Assembly: GCA_021323705.1 (NCBI GenBank)
Contig: JAJPKL010000017.1
Location: 1 to 64,000, forward strand
DNA: 64,000 nt
DNA from: Nitrososphaerota archaeon
Lineage (GTDB): Archaea > Thermoproteota > Nitrososphaeria > Nitrososphaerales > Nitrosopumilaceae
Reading direction: 5' to 3'
Position numbers and translations under genes: made by a program. Numbering within the stretch: the stretch's first letter is position 1; each line of letters begins with the position of its first letter. Of the stretch, positions 31,535 to 39,882 are shown piece by piece. Under the pieces are notes generated by a model. It searched no databases. It saw only the letters and a list, made by a program, of their open reading frames with translations, and had not been told where the DNA came from.

Positions 31535-31569
31535 CTATTAAGGGATATTGTACTACAATCTACCAACAA

Positions 31570-31674
31570 TTAATATCTGAGAAGATTGTCCCATGCATCC
31601 AACTCTGCGCATAGTGTTGCAACAAGGTTTCCTCCCCCGCCGCCTGCTGCAAGAATTTTTTCCTGTCGACTCAT
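31570..31674 (-). CDS. Possible 34-residue glycine-rich small protein
   Basis: A short frame (ATG at 31674, stop at 31570) between two cyclase-like genes: it begins 'MSRQEKILAAGGGGGNLVAT' and ends 'ELDAWDNLLRY'. The balanced composition makes it worth listing, but its size gives little statistical support and no ribosome-binding site is needed in leaderless archaea. It could be chance. Confidence 0.25.
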   Translation of the reverse strand: MSRQEKILAAGGGGGNLVATLCAELDAWDNLLRY

Positions 31675-31732
31675 GGTATAGGTATGGTGGACCGGACATA
31701 TTACCCTGATTTGCGTTTGCAGCTAACTATTT

Positions 31733-32416
31733 TCACTGCAAGCTAATCTGGCGTGATCTTGTCACGGTATAGACAGGATAGCTAAACTTTAACCCAAGCC
31801 CATAGGACCCAAGTGTAGAAAACTCGTATCCCTTCATCGATTTTACAATCTGGTAGAGATCCCCACCTATCACAAAACCGTTTGCTGACGCGGCACCGTT
31901 TATCTTTGCACACAGGTTTACTGTAGGACCGAATATGTCCTCGCCCTCAGTTGTTGACTTGGCAACTATACCGTAATCTGCAGAGACCCTAAAGTCTGTT
32001 TTTGGAAGGAGTTTTTCTGACATGATGTCATTTATGGTTCCATGCGAATCCAGTATTGCAAGGCTGCACTCTAGCACATCCAAAAAAGAGTCCCGGTCTG
32101 AATCATAGTCAGTCCTTGGGAAATAGTACAAGAGGCTGTCGCCTATGTTTTTTACAACCTTTGCACCAAACTCTTGTACTATTGTAGACATGGCTTTGTG
32201 AAAGGTACCATAGTATTCCCCCATCTTAATACTAGGTATGCGTGCAGTGTTTGCAGTAGAGTTTACTACATCTACAAGCCCAATGCAGTAGCTCTTGGAC
32301 ATTCCAGTAAAGACTGCGTTGCGCTTGATGTTTTCTTTCACAAGCCTTGCCAGCTCGTCTCTGCGAAGGGCAAGCGACCTGCCTCTATGCACCATCACGA
32401 ATATCTTATAGAACAT
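31733..32416 (-). CDS. Class III adenylate/guanylate cyclase-like protein
   Basis: A 227-residue single-domain cyclase homologue. Metal-site aspartates are visible in 'CIGLVDVVNSTA' (Asp49) and 'KNIGDSLLYYFP' (Asp93). The transition-state segment 'FGPTVNLCAKINGAA' keeps Asn, but the usual Arg is Lys. It lacks transmembrane or sensor domains; a short basic N-terminal extension precedes the core, and ATG at 32395 is an alternative start. Together with the larger cyclase-like gene downstream it suggests a small cyclic-nucleotide signalling locus. Activity is not certain. Confidence 0.75.
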   Translation of the reverse strand: MFYKIFVMVHRGRSLALRRDELARLVKENIKRNAVFTGMSKSYCIGLVDVVNSTANTARIPSIKMGEYYGTFHKAMSTIVQEFGAKVVKNIGDSLLYYFPRTDYDSDRDSFLDVLECSLAILDSHGTINDIMSEKLLPKTDFRVSADYGIVAKSTTEGEDIFGPTVNLCAKINGAASANGFVIGGDLYQIVKSMKGYEFSTLGSYGLGLKFSYPVYTVTRSRQISLQ

Positions 32417-32503
32417 TGTTCTGATAATGGCAACTTAGCTTGATTGGCAACCGCTTAGCTTGGTACACAAACCGTACTGATATGACACAAAACAATCTTT
32501 AGA

Positions 32504-33337
32504 TTGATGGCATTCGTTAGCCAAGTGGTGAGGAAGGGGTTAGACTCTGCGGCAGCAGACTTTTTGGAGCTTGCAAGCGAGCAGAGGCTTGAAATTTTAT
32601 CCAGATTGTACGAACAAAACCAGAAGGTGTCTACAGTTGCAAAGGATATCGAGGCTACCGTGCCCGAGGTGTTTAGAAACTTTGAGAGGCTTGCAAAGGC
32701 AGGCCTAATATCAAAGGAGACAGACGGCAGCTACTCACTTAGTACTGCAGGAAGGCTGATGTGGAATCAGATCTCGCTTGTCAAGTTTCTCTCAGAGAAC
32801 AAAAAGTACCTCAAGACACACGGGTTTTCAGACATTTCAGAAAAGTTCCTCCAGAGAATTGGCGCCCTAGAAAGCTGTGAGCAGGTCAAGGGAGTAGTCA
32901 AGGTGCTTGAAAAATGGAAGGAGATCTACGAGAACGCAGAGAGCTACATCTACAACGTATTATTTGAGGTGCCGTATACAGCAGATTTTATTGAACCAAT
33001 TGTAAAAAAGGCAAGCAGTGGAGTGCGCGTGCGCTCTGTATTTTCAAGTACGGCCATAATTCCAAGCGACAGAAAAAAAGTCTTTGAAAAGCACGGTTTT
33101 AGAAAACTAGTCGAGGAAGGAAAGGTGGAGCGCCGCATGAAAGAAGAGGTAAGAACAGTTGTGATACTAAACGAGAAGGAAGCATGTGTGATGTTTCCAG
33201 CGTCAGATGGAAGTCCCGACATGAGCGAGGGCTTTTACTCAAAGAACCCAAGGTTCCACGAGTGGTGCCTTGACTATTTTACGCACTGCTGGGATGACGC
33301 AGGACCGTTTTCTGAAAGCAGGCTGAAAAATGCGTGA
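32504..33337 (+). CDS. HTH transcriptional regulator with FilR1-like sensor domain
   Basis: A 277-residue protein. Residues about 20-90 form a winged HTH ('QRLEILSRLYEQNQKVSTVAKDI', in part), and the C-terminal half ('ESYIYNVLFEVPYTADFIEPIVKKASSGVRVRSVF', in part) matches the PLD-like/FilR1 (methanogenesis-regulatory) sensor type seen in many archaeal regulators. It is divergent from the cyclase-like gene at 31733 across 87 bases. Ligand and targets are unknown. The start is ATG at 32504, with a second ATG next to it. Confidence 0.75.
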   Translation: MMAFVSQVVRKGLDSAAADFLELASEQRLEILSRLYEQNQKVSTVAKDIEATVPEVFRNFERLAKAGLISKETDGSYSLSTAGRLMWNQISLVKFLSENKKYLKTHGFSDISEKFLQRIGALESCEQVKGVVKVLEKWKEIYENAESYIYNVLFEVPYTADFIEPIVKKASSGVRVRSVFSSTAIIPSDRKKVFEKHGFRKLVEEGKVERRMKEEVRTVVILNEKEACVMFPASDGSPDMSEGFYSKNPRFHEWCLDYFTHCWDDAGPFSESRLKNA

Positions 33338-33505
33338 TCTTCAAAGTACGTCTTGAGACTTGAACAAGAACAATATTTTTACCCATTAGAGAATTTTCAA
33401 CCAATTTTGTTTTAAATTGATTTTTTATTTTACTCACATCATAATCAGCAAATTCTACAACATGATGCAGAAACATCAGAGAATTGTTTTATAGAACATT
33501 TTTCC

Positions 33506-34033
33506 ATGTTTGTACCAATGATTTCAAAAACAATTTTGGCAGCATCGCTTGTTGCGGTAATTTCAGCCTCTGTCATACTGCCTGCCATGGCAACCTCTTT
33601 TGCATCATGGCAGTCTGTAACTGGAAGCTCAGTTACTGCAAGAAACGACAAGACAACAACACTGTCAGTGCAGGCCTCTGATATTGTTCCACGCCACACT
33701 AGTCTTGCAGCAGGTTTTGCATGGATTTATTCAGGCGGACCCGATACTGCGTTTGTGGTGGTAACACATGATGGGCTTCGAGATTCGGCCCAAAATCCAG
33801 ACGGATGGCACGTTCACAGCGTCTTACTTGGAGGAACACCGTCCGTGAGCAATGCCTGCATTCTTGGTGCATCACCTGACACCAACGCCGGCATATCAAT
33901 TCAAGGAAACACAATCAATGTCAATGTTAGAAACTCTGAATTTACCAGTTCCCTCTCAGGAACGGTGGTTGGATTTTCAGTTGTACAAGACAGTGCATGC
34001 GGTTCCGGATTGGGCGTAGATATTGTGCCGTAA
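33506..34033 (+). CDS. Secreted hypothetical protein
   Basis: A 175-residue protein with a clear signal peptide ('MISKTILAASLVAVISASVI...PAMATS', cleaved after about residue 29). The mature part is beta-rich, with two cysteines (in 'NACILG' and 'DSACGSG') that may form a disulfide. No catalytic motif is seen. A T-rich stretch follows the stop. Expected at the cell surface or outside. Confidence 0.7.
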   Translation: MFVPMISKTILAASLVAVISASVILPAMATSFASWQSVTGSSVTARNDKTTTLSVQASDIVPRHTSLAAGFAWIYSGGPDTAFVVVTHDGLRDSAQNPDGWHVHSVLLGGTPSVSNACILGASPDTNAGISIQGNTINVNVRNSEFTSSLSGTVVGFSVVQDSACGSGLGVDIVP

Positions 34034-34048
34034 AATCACACATCCAAC

Positions 34049-34064
34049 ACTTTTTTTCTTTTGT
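34049..34064 (+). terminator. T-rich transcription termination signal
   Basis: Just after the stop at 34033 the plus strand reads a CTTTTTTTCTTTTG tract. Archaeal RNA polymerase terminates at such T-runs without a hairpin. Confidence 0.45.
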
Positions 34065-34111
34065 TACGCTGTATACGGTACGCTAGAAAATATTTCAAAT
34101 TAAATTTTTAA

Positions 34112-34172
34112 TTCTTACCACTACAATACAACGCAGTTCTTATCACTACAATACAATGCAATACGTTGCATT
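34112..34172. promoter_or_regulatory. Two 25-bp direct repeats and an adjoining palindrome
   Basis: Imperfect direct repeats begin at 34112 (TTCTTACCACTACAATACAA) and 34137 (TTCTTATCACTACAATACAA) with a 25-bp period. The second runs into AATGCAA-TACG-TTGCATT (34155-34172), an interrupted palindrome with 7-bp arms. A TATA-like TTTATAA follows at about 34189. This looks like a regulator-binding region for the gene at 34252. Confidence 0.45.
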
Positions 34173-34251
34173 GCGTTTCATCAAATACCTTTATAACATG
34201 ATGCCAAGACGTTAGGAGCAATCGATGGGGGTTACTGTATGAATTATTAAG

Positions 34252-34656
34252 ATGCTGACATATGGAATTCCAATGAAATATTTTCAGAACGGCAGGTTGA
34301 AGGTTTACCAGATTCATAGTGCACACGGAGGGTCAAAGGAAATAATGGATAACTGCAAAAGGGATATCGCAATGATCCTCGCCGACCTTAGGCCGCCATT
34401 TAGGATGGTCTCAAGGATTGTACACGATATCAGTACGATGAATGGCATGTCAGTTGAGATTGAGCTTGAACGCTCCACACACCAGTCCTTTGAGGGCTTT
34501 GGCGGTTCCCTCATCTGCCCATACGATGTATCAAAGATGGAGCCTAGCAGAAAAAAGAAGTGGCTCGACGAACTGCGGGCAAACCACCATTCAATAATTT
34601 ATGCCTCAAAGTTTGGAGAGGGAAGCGTTGTCATGTCGCAGGACCTTGAAAAGTAA
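34252..34656 (+). CDS. Hypothetical protein, MEDS-like C-terminal region
   Basis: A 134-residue protein (ATG 34252; ATG 34273 also possible). The last 60 residues ('GFGGSLICPYDVSKMEPSRKKKWLDELRANHHSIIY', in part) resemble the end of MEDS/DcmR sensory domains, where 'C-x-Y-D' begins a helix and 'L-x-x-H' follows. The usual N-terminal part of MEDS is absent or divergent. It may be a small sensory or regulatory protein. The assignment is tentative. Confidence 0.5.
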   Translation: MLTYGIPMKYFQNGRLKVYQIHSAHGGSKEIMDNCKRDIAMILADLRPPFRMVSRIVHDISTMNGMSVEIELERSTHQSFEGFGGSLICPYDVSKMEPSRKKKWLDELRANHHSIIYASKFGEGSVVMSQDLEK

Positions 34657-34752
34657 AAAATAAGCTTTGCAACTTGATTAAATGAAGTCAAATTCCAGTT
34701 TTATAAAAAAATACGGTACAAGAGAATCCTCTAAATACGAATCATACTCTAG

Positions 34753-35285
34753 ATGTCAAGTGGCAGCAAAGAGGGCAAAAAAACAATCAGTTTCAGGCTT
34801 GATCCCCAAATCATAGAAAAATATCGCAGGCCGCAAAAGAAGACAAGATAACACTCAACGCACTTGTAGACCAGATTTTTGACAACTATGTGTACTGGGA
34901 TAGAAGGTCAAGCATGGCAGGCTGGATTTTGGTAAAAAATGATGTCATGAAATTGTTCACCGACAGCTTGAGCAAAAACACATTGAAAAAACTTGCAGCA
35001 AGAGCTGCAAAGATAGTGATGAAGGATACATTGCTTTCAATCTCAGGCAAGATAGACCTCGAGTCATGGCTTTTGGTTACAAAGTACAGGTCGGTGAAAT
35101 CGAACTTTGTCTACCAAGAGTTGCGCAGTGCAGGCAAGATCAAGATAGTCATCACGCATGGCTTGGGACCAAAGTGGTCTTTCTTTCACAAGATATACTA
35201 TATGCAGATGCTAAAAGATCTTGGAAGAAAGGCAAGTGTTGACAGTACCCCAAACTCGCTTGTAATAGAGATAAAGAATGGATAA
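34753..35285 (+). pseudogene. RHH-type DNA-binding protein, split by a 1-base frameshift
   Basis: The frame from ATG 34753 ('MSSGSKEGKKTISFRLDPQI', a ribbon-helix-helix strand) is open only to about 34850, but the other frame continues from 'SQAAKEDKITLNALVDQIFD' through the 131-residue open part to 35285. One more A in the run at 34817-34821 would join them into a 177-residue protein. The C-terminal region ('KNTLKKLAARAAKIVMKDTL', 'DLESWLLVTKYRSVKSNFVY') is of a kind I associate with thaumarchaeal RHH proteins, but do not recognise by name. If intact in the organism, it is a transcriptional regulator. Confidence 0.65.
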
Positions 35286-35325
35286 ATTAGAAAGATTCTA
35301 GAGTAATGCATTTTTTAGCAATTCC

Positions 35326-36486
35326 ATGAATGTACTTTTGCTCTCGCAATTCTTCTCAACCACAAGGGGTGGTGGTGAGTACATCTTCAGCCTTATTGCA
35401 AGGAACTTGGCAGAAGACAACAACAAGGTATTTGTGATAACAAACAAGATTGCAGGAGAAAACTATCAAGAGCACAAAAACATCGATATAATTTTTGTAC
35501 CTCCGGTATTGCAATACAAGGGAGGGCTGCCTCCGGGATTTTCAGACAACATCAGATATACCATTAATGCGGTAAGACAAGGCCTCAAGATAATAAAAAA
35601 AGAAAAGATTGACATAATACACTCTAACAACTTTGCACCAGCCCTTGCCGGCTCCATACTTTCTAGTCTGACTGGCAGGCCGCACATTACTACAGTACAT
35701 GATGTCTTTTCGCTGTGTGGCAAGAATTATTGGAAAGAGTGGGGAAAGCAAAGTGAAGTATCAAGCACGAATGTACGCCTTGCGCCTTTTTTTGAAAAAC
35801 TGATGATAAAGTTAAGATACGATCGCATCCATACGGTTAGCGAGGCAACAAGGGACGACCTTCTAAAGTTTGGAGCAAAAAAACCAATCCACGTAATACA
35901 CAATTCCATAGAATCAACGCAAGTAAACAATGCTGCATCAAATCCACTGCAGTTTACCTATGTAGGAAGACTTGTCTTTTACAAAAACCTCGAGGTTGCA
36001 ATAAAAGCAGTAGATATCGTACGAAAGACAGAGCCCCAGGTCAAGCTTGTAATAATTGGCAGCGGTCCCCATAGAAAAACACTTGAAGAAATGGTAACAA
36101 GGTTGAGTCTTGAAAAAAACATCGAGTTTAGAGGATATGTCACGCCTGAGGAAAAGTCAAGAACGATTGCCGAGTCTGCTGCCCTGATATTTCCAAGCTT
36201 GTGCGAGGGCTTTGGTCTTGTAATACTAGAGGCATACGAACAAAAAAAACCGGTCTTGGTATCAGATGTCAAACCCATGTCAGATATAGTGTCAGACGGT
36301 ATAACAGGACACGTCTTGGATCCGCATGACGAAAATGCATGGGCTCAGGCACTTCTTGATATAATAAAAGATCCAGCAGATGCCGCAAAGATTGGCCAAA
36401 ATGGATACCACATGTTGGAAAAAGAATACGGTCAGAAATCAATGTATCAAAAAATCATCAATATGTATGAAGAAGTATTGCAGTAA
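35326..36486 (+). CDS. GT4-family glycosyltransferase
   Basis: A 386-residue GT-B enzyme. The N-terminal 'FFSTTRGGGEYIFSLIARNL' contains the glycine-rich acceptor loop; the C-terminal half has 'FTYVGRLVFYKNLEVAIKAV' and the family 4 E-x(7)-E motif in 'PSLCEGFGLVILEAYEQKKPVL' (in part), which binds the nucleotide sugar. It retains configuration and transfers a sugar to a lipid or glycan. It stands apart from the 1-14 kb island, with more GC-rich codon use. No transmembrane segment. Confidence 0.85.
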   Translation: MNVLLLSQFFSTTRGGGEYIFSLIARNLAEDNNKVFVITNKIAGENYQEHKNIDIIFVPPVLQYKGGLPPGFSDNIRYTINAVRQGLKIIKKEKIDIIHSNNFAPALAGSILSSLTGRPHITTVHDVFSLCGKNYWKEWGKQSEVSSTNVRLAPFFEKLMIKLRYDRIHTVSEATRDDLLKFGAKKPIHVIHNSIESTQVNNAASNPLQFTYVGRLVFYKNLEVAIKAVDIVRKTEPQVKLVIIGSGPHRKTLEEMVTRLSLEKNIEFRGYVTPEEKSRTIAESAALIFPSLCEGFGLVILEAYEQKKPVLVSDVKPMSDIVSDGITGHVLDPHDENAWAQALLDIIKDPADAAKIGQNGYHMLEKEYGQKSMYQKIINMYEEVLQ

Positions 36487-36547
36487 AAAACTAATGATAC
36501 CATCCTGAAAATAAAGAGAGAAATAAAGTCGTTAAGACAAATTACTA

Positions 36548-37132
36548 ATGCAGCAACTCTGGAGAAACGATGCCAGATACATCATCAAGACAGCGTTGGT
36601 CTTCTGTGCGCTGTCAGCAGCGTTCTCCTTTGTTGGAATGCTCCTTCCAGAAAAGGGACCTCTGCCAAACCCAAGCGGCGCTCTGAATGCTCGCGAGATT
36701 GGAGGCCATATACTGTGGGGACTTGCTGCAGGCGCAGTATTTCTCAACGCAAGATATGTCATAATCACCGGCCTCTTTGCCGTATTAATTGATTCAGACC
36801 ACCTAATCGCGTTGCTCCACGTTGATGCGTTATCACGAATATCACACTCTTTTGCGTTTAGTGTTATCGCAGTGATAACATTGATGATATCATTTGGAAG
36901 AAGGGATGTAAAACTTGGCGCAGCGGCATTTGTCGGAGTGCTGTCACATCTTTCATATGATACATTTGCAGGAGAGGATGGAAAGTTTCCACTCTTTGTT
37001 CCCTTTTATAACCACCAGATAACATTTCCAAACATTGATTGGGTATACTTTGAGCTAGCCGCAGTTGCAGTGTCAGGAATCGTAACCATCTTGGCAGTAA
37101 GGCAGTCAAAAAAGATTCAGGCCAGCACCTAG
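36548..37132 (+). CDS. YdjM/DUF457-family membrane-bound metal-dependent hydrolase
   Basis: A 194-residue membrane protein with about five hydrophobic segments. 'GGHILWGLAAGAVF', 'LIDSDHLIALLH', 'RISHSFAFSV' and 'LSHLSYDTFAGEDG' contain the His/Asp pattern of the DUF457 (YdjM) family. Substrate unknown. Separate small operon; the GT4 gene upstream ends 61 bases before. Confidence 0.7.
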   Translation: MQQLWRNDARYIIKTALVFCALSAAFSFVGMLLPEKGPLPNPSGALNAREIGGHILWGLAAGAVFLNARYVIITGLFAVLIDSDHLIALLHVDALSRISHSFAFSVIAVITLMISFGRRDVKLGAAAFVGVLSHLSYDTFAGEDGKFPLFVPFYNHQITFPNIDWVYFELAAVAVSGIVTILAVRQSKKIQAST

Positions 37133-37183
37133 AACGCAATAAAGTGTCCACTGGGATATCATACGTCTGGTACCTAGAACTGT

Positions 37184-37381
37184 CTATGTTGTCTGCGTTA
37201 CCAAGTTCTTTGGATTTTTGTTGAACTTGTTTACTATATACTGCACCTTGTCGTCACCTTCAGGTAGTGGATTTGCACATCTGCTGCACTTTGGCAAGGT
37301 AACGACTGCGTCATATTCTATCTCGCCTATGAACCTGTCACACCTAGAACAGCGAACTGATTTCATGTCGTAGATATTCAT
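37184..37381 (-). CDS. Small zinc-ribbon protein
   Basis: A 65-residue protein with 'VRCSRCDRFIGEI' and 'PKCSRCANPLPEGD', two Cys-x2-Cys pairs forming a zinc ribbon. A perfect 14-bp palindrome stands directly before the ATG. No function can be assigned beyond metal binding. Confidence 0.65.
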   Translation of the reverse strand: MNIYDMKSVRCSRCDRFIGEIEYDAVVTLPKCSRCANPLPEGDDKVQYIVNKFNKNPKNLVTQTT

Positions 37382-37382
37382 T

Positions 37383-37396
37383 GTATTATATAATAC
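37383..37396. promoter_or_regulatory. 14-bp palindrome abutting the zinc-ribbon gene start
   Basis: GTATTATATAATAC is a perfect palindrome beginning 2 bases upstream of the minus-strand ATG (37381). Its position over the expected transcription start suggests an operator, but the AT-only core also could arise by chance. Confidence 0.35.
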
Positions 37397-37484
37397 GACG
37401 CCATTGCTATTAAGGGATCAGGAAATTCCCAAGGATGCAGAGAAGCAAAACCACTAAAGACTAGTTGCAATATACCAAATACCA

Positions 37485-37889
37485 ATGAGGAAGAGATCTG
37501 CTGCAACAAAGCCAAAAAAGATTGCAAAGAAAAAGGCTGTAAAAAATGTAAATTCAGAAAATACAAAGGGTAGTGCCACAAAAAGAACTACACCAAAGAA
37601 AAATCAAAGTACAGACCCAGAGGGACTTGCATTATCAAAAAACGACATACTAGAGTTCTGCGACAGGGTGCTCAAAAAATGGCAGCAAGATCCGGTACAC
37701 AACGCAAGAAACATCCCTGCAATGCTTGCAGTCAGGACAAGTGTCTTTTTCTCGGACGAAACATCGCTCAAGGCAATCTGGTCTGAAATAATATCATGGG
37801 TCTACCAGTTGTTGTACGAGAATGCACAGGCCCAAGCACGAAAGGAAGGACAGAGCTGGGCGCAAGTGTTCTCAAAGATAAAAAAGTGA
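37485..37889 (+). CDS. Hypothetical protein with lysine-rich N-terminus
   Basis: A 134-residue protein. Residues 1-45 are rich in Lys/Arg/Thr ('KPKKIAKKKAVKN'), suggesting nucleic-acid binding or disorder; residues 50-134 are helical ('ILEFCDRVLKKWQQDP', 'WSEIISWVYQLLYENAQAQA'). Not recognised. The basic tail resembles those of archaeal chromatin-associated proteins, but that is only a composition argument. Confidence 0.6.
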   Translation: MRKRSAATKPKKIAKKKAVKNVNSENTKGSATKRTTPKKNQSTDPEGLALSKNDILEFCDRVLKKWQQDPVHNARNIPAMLAVRTSVFFSDETSLKAIWSEIISWVYQLLYENAQAQARKEGQSWAQVFSKIKK

Positions 37890-38007
37890 CAGAACATCCT
37901 AAGCATAACGGTCTGGGCACTCAAGCCAGATAGTGATGTGAGACGTAGCGATATCAGAGAAACATGGAGATCATGTGTATATAGCTGTAGTACAATATCA
38001 TGACCTA

Positions 38008-38798
38008 ATGACGTATACCTCAAAAAAATTACTACAGACTATAAAGTTTGGATTGTTAGCAGTCGTTGCACTCTTGGCTGCCACACCTGCTCTTTCTGCA
38101 ACCATACCCACTGCTGTTGCAGAATCTGATGTTGGCAAAATTCATCACAACATAATTTCAGAGGAATGGCACGAAACGCATACGGATAGGAGCTACTGTC
38201 CCAGTAAAAATTTCCTGAACAGTCCTGATATTGAAGGCCAAAAACAAATTCTAAACATAAACTGGATTGCAAAGAACGACGAAGATTCTGGTCTTGATGG
38301 CTACTGGGGTCTTGATCATTTCAGGGAGAACCTAAAGGTTGGTCATTTCCAAATGGAACATTTTATGCAGTGAAGGTTTACAGCGGAGTGTTTGTTGCGC
38401 CACAGAGCGGAGTAAGTCCAGGCTCATCTGCAGATCCCCCCACCGGCCTTGTCCAGGGCGAGTCATCATTTGGAACCATCGATGGGGGTTATGTGGCCAC
38501 ATTTTCTGGCACGTTTGCTCCTGCGACACAGCCAAGAGCAGGATATATCGGAGCATTTGACTATGGCGGAACCCTAAGCGATGTACTGCTACAATCATAC
38601 GACAAGGGCCAGACAGGAGACATGCACCCCTATGACTGGACATCTGCATACTTTACTGGAGTCTCTGGATTTGCCCAACCCCATTGGGGATGGTCATACC
38701 AACTTGATCCAATCTTCATATCTAAAAATTCCATAAACCAGTGGTGTAACTACAACCCTGCTGATGGCGGAAATTCAGGCGACATTTTTACACCATAG
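38008..38798 (+). pseudogene. Secreted hypothetical protein, split by a 1-base frameshift
   Basis: The frame from ATG 38008 ('MTYTSKKLLQTIKFGLLAVV', signal peptide to about residue 32) breaks near 38334-38336, and the C-terminal half continues in another frame as 'WSFPNGTFYAVKVYSGVFVA' to TAG at 38796-38798. Adding one A in the A-run at 38334-38336 gives 'LKGWSFPNG' and one 263-residue protein. The second half is rich in Gly, Tyr and Trp ('GYIGAFDYGG', 'PHWGWSYQLDP'), consistent with a beta-rich exported protein. Two separate open frames (37975-38373 and 38370-38798) would otherwise be called. Family unknown. Confidence 0.65.
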
Positions 38799-38803
38799 GC
38801 AGG

Positions 38804-38822
38804 ATTCTTTTCTTTTATTTTT
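38804..38822 (+). terminator. T-rich transcription termination signal
   Basis: Shortly after the stop codon the plus strand reads TTCTTTTCTTTTATTTTTTG, a T-tract of the kind used as an archaeal intrinsic terminator. Confidence 0.45.
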
Positions 38823-38924
38823 TGTAAGGATTCAACGAGAGCTGCAAGACTGAATCTTTTGCTATATTTGCTCAACTTGTGTGCATTATACCTCTTTTAT
38901 CAAAAATACAATACCTGAAACAGA

Positions 38925-39833
38925 TTGATAGGAAAACTAATCGTCTTTGGAGTTATAGCCGCCACAGTGATAGTTATTGCGCCCGGTCTGCTAAAGGGCA
39001 GTTCCCATGTATCTCCAATTGATACCATCAAACAAGGCATAGACGAGGCCAAGCAGATACGTACAAACACCACAGGTTCCATAGTATATGGCGGCATACT
39101 TGCAAACTCTGATGCAGGCAACACAAGCAAGCAAGATAGTACAGGTGCAGGACAGACCGTTGGTACAGGTCAGATTCCACCGCAAGATGTAATCAAGCAA
39201 ACATACACAGGCCAAGTCTTTGATAACACAAACGGCACATGCCAAGTCTCAGTTCCCGGCATGGTGCAAACAATCAACGGCCATTCAGAGCTTGCACATG
39301 TAATCAAGGTTCCAAACTGCAATCTTCAGGTAAACAAGCCAGTGCAAGTCACATCGGTAACACCCAAGCAAAATTCCACCAACTCGCCTGACCGAGGAAC
39401 CGTTATCCAGGTTATTCCATACGCAAACTCTTACAATGACGGAAACACAAATCCTCCAACTGGTTCTCCAACTGGTTCACCAACTAGCAGTCAACCAAGT
39501 TCCAATAATCAAACCTCTGATCCCCAAGCCCCACCATACTTTCAAACTGTCCAGCTAAATGCAGTAAACCAAGGAACAAGTGTCTTGCTCTCATATGACG
39601 ATACCACCGGACAGACCACCCAAGTTACAGTAACCATGAAAAACAGCGAAAAGGTCCTCTTCTCTGGTACTTTTTACTCATCACAGTTTCACACTGAAGT
39701 AAATGACATTCCAAATACTCCGCATATAATAGAGATGACAATTCAAAATGCAATTTACGGTACCCTGCATGCATCAATCTATGCTCCACCAAACATTCAG
39801 AATTCAACTATATCTGGAGTATTTGCAAACTAG
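38925..39833 (+). CDS. Membrane-anchored extracellular protein with Pro/Ser/Thr-rich linker
   Basis: A 302-residue protein with an N-terminal hydrophobic segment ('LIVFGVIAATVIVIAPGLL') that serves as anchor or signal. The region about residues 78-150 has two cysteines ('GTCQVSVPG', 'VPNCNLQV'), then a low-complexity linker with 'TGSPTGSPTSSQPSS', and a C-terminal beta-rich domain. TTG start at 38925. No enzymatic motif. Probably a cell-envelope protein. Confidence 0.65.
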   Translation: MIGKLIVFGVIAATVIVIAPGLLKGSSHVSPIDTIKQGIDEAKQIRTNTTGSIVYGGILANSDAGNTSKQDSTGAGQTVGTGQIPPQDVIKQTYTGQVFDNTNGTCQVSVPGMVQTINGHSELAHVIKVPNCNLQVNKPVQVTSVTPKQNSTNSPDRGTVIQVIPYANSYNDGNTNPPTGSPTGSPTSSQPSSNNQTSDPQAPPYFQTVQLNAVNQGTSVLLSYDDTTGQTTQVTVTMKNSEKVLFSGTFYSSQFHTEVNDIPNTPHIIEMTIQNAIYGTLHASIYAPPNIQNSTISGVFAN

Positions 39834-39882
39834 GCAGCAAGTGCCGTTTCGCTTTTAAACCCATACACTTTAAGAAACTCGT

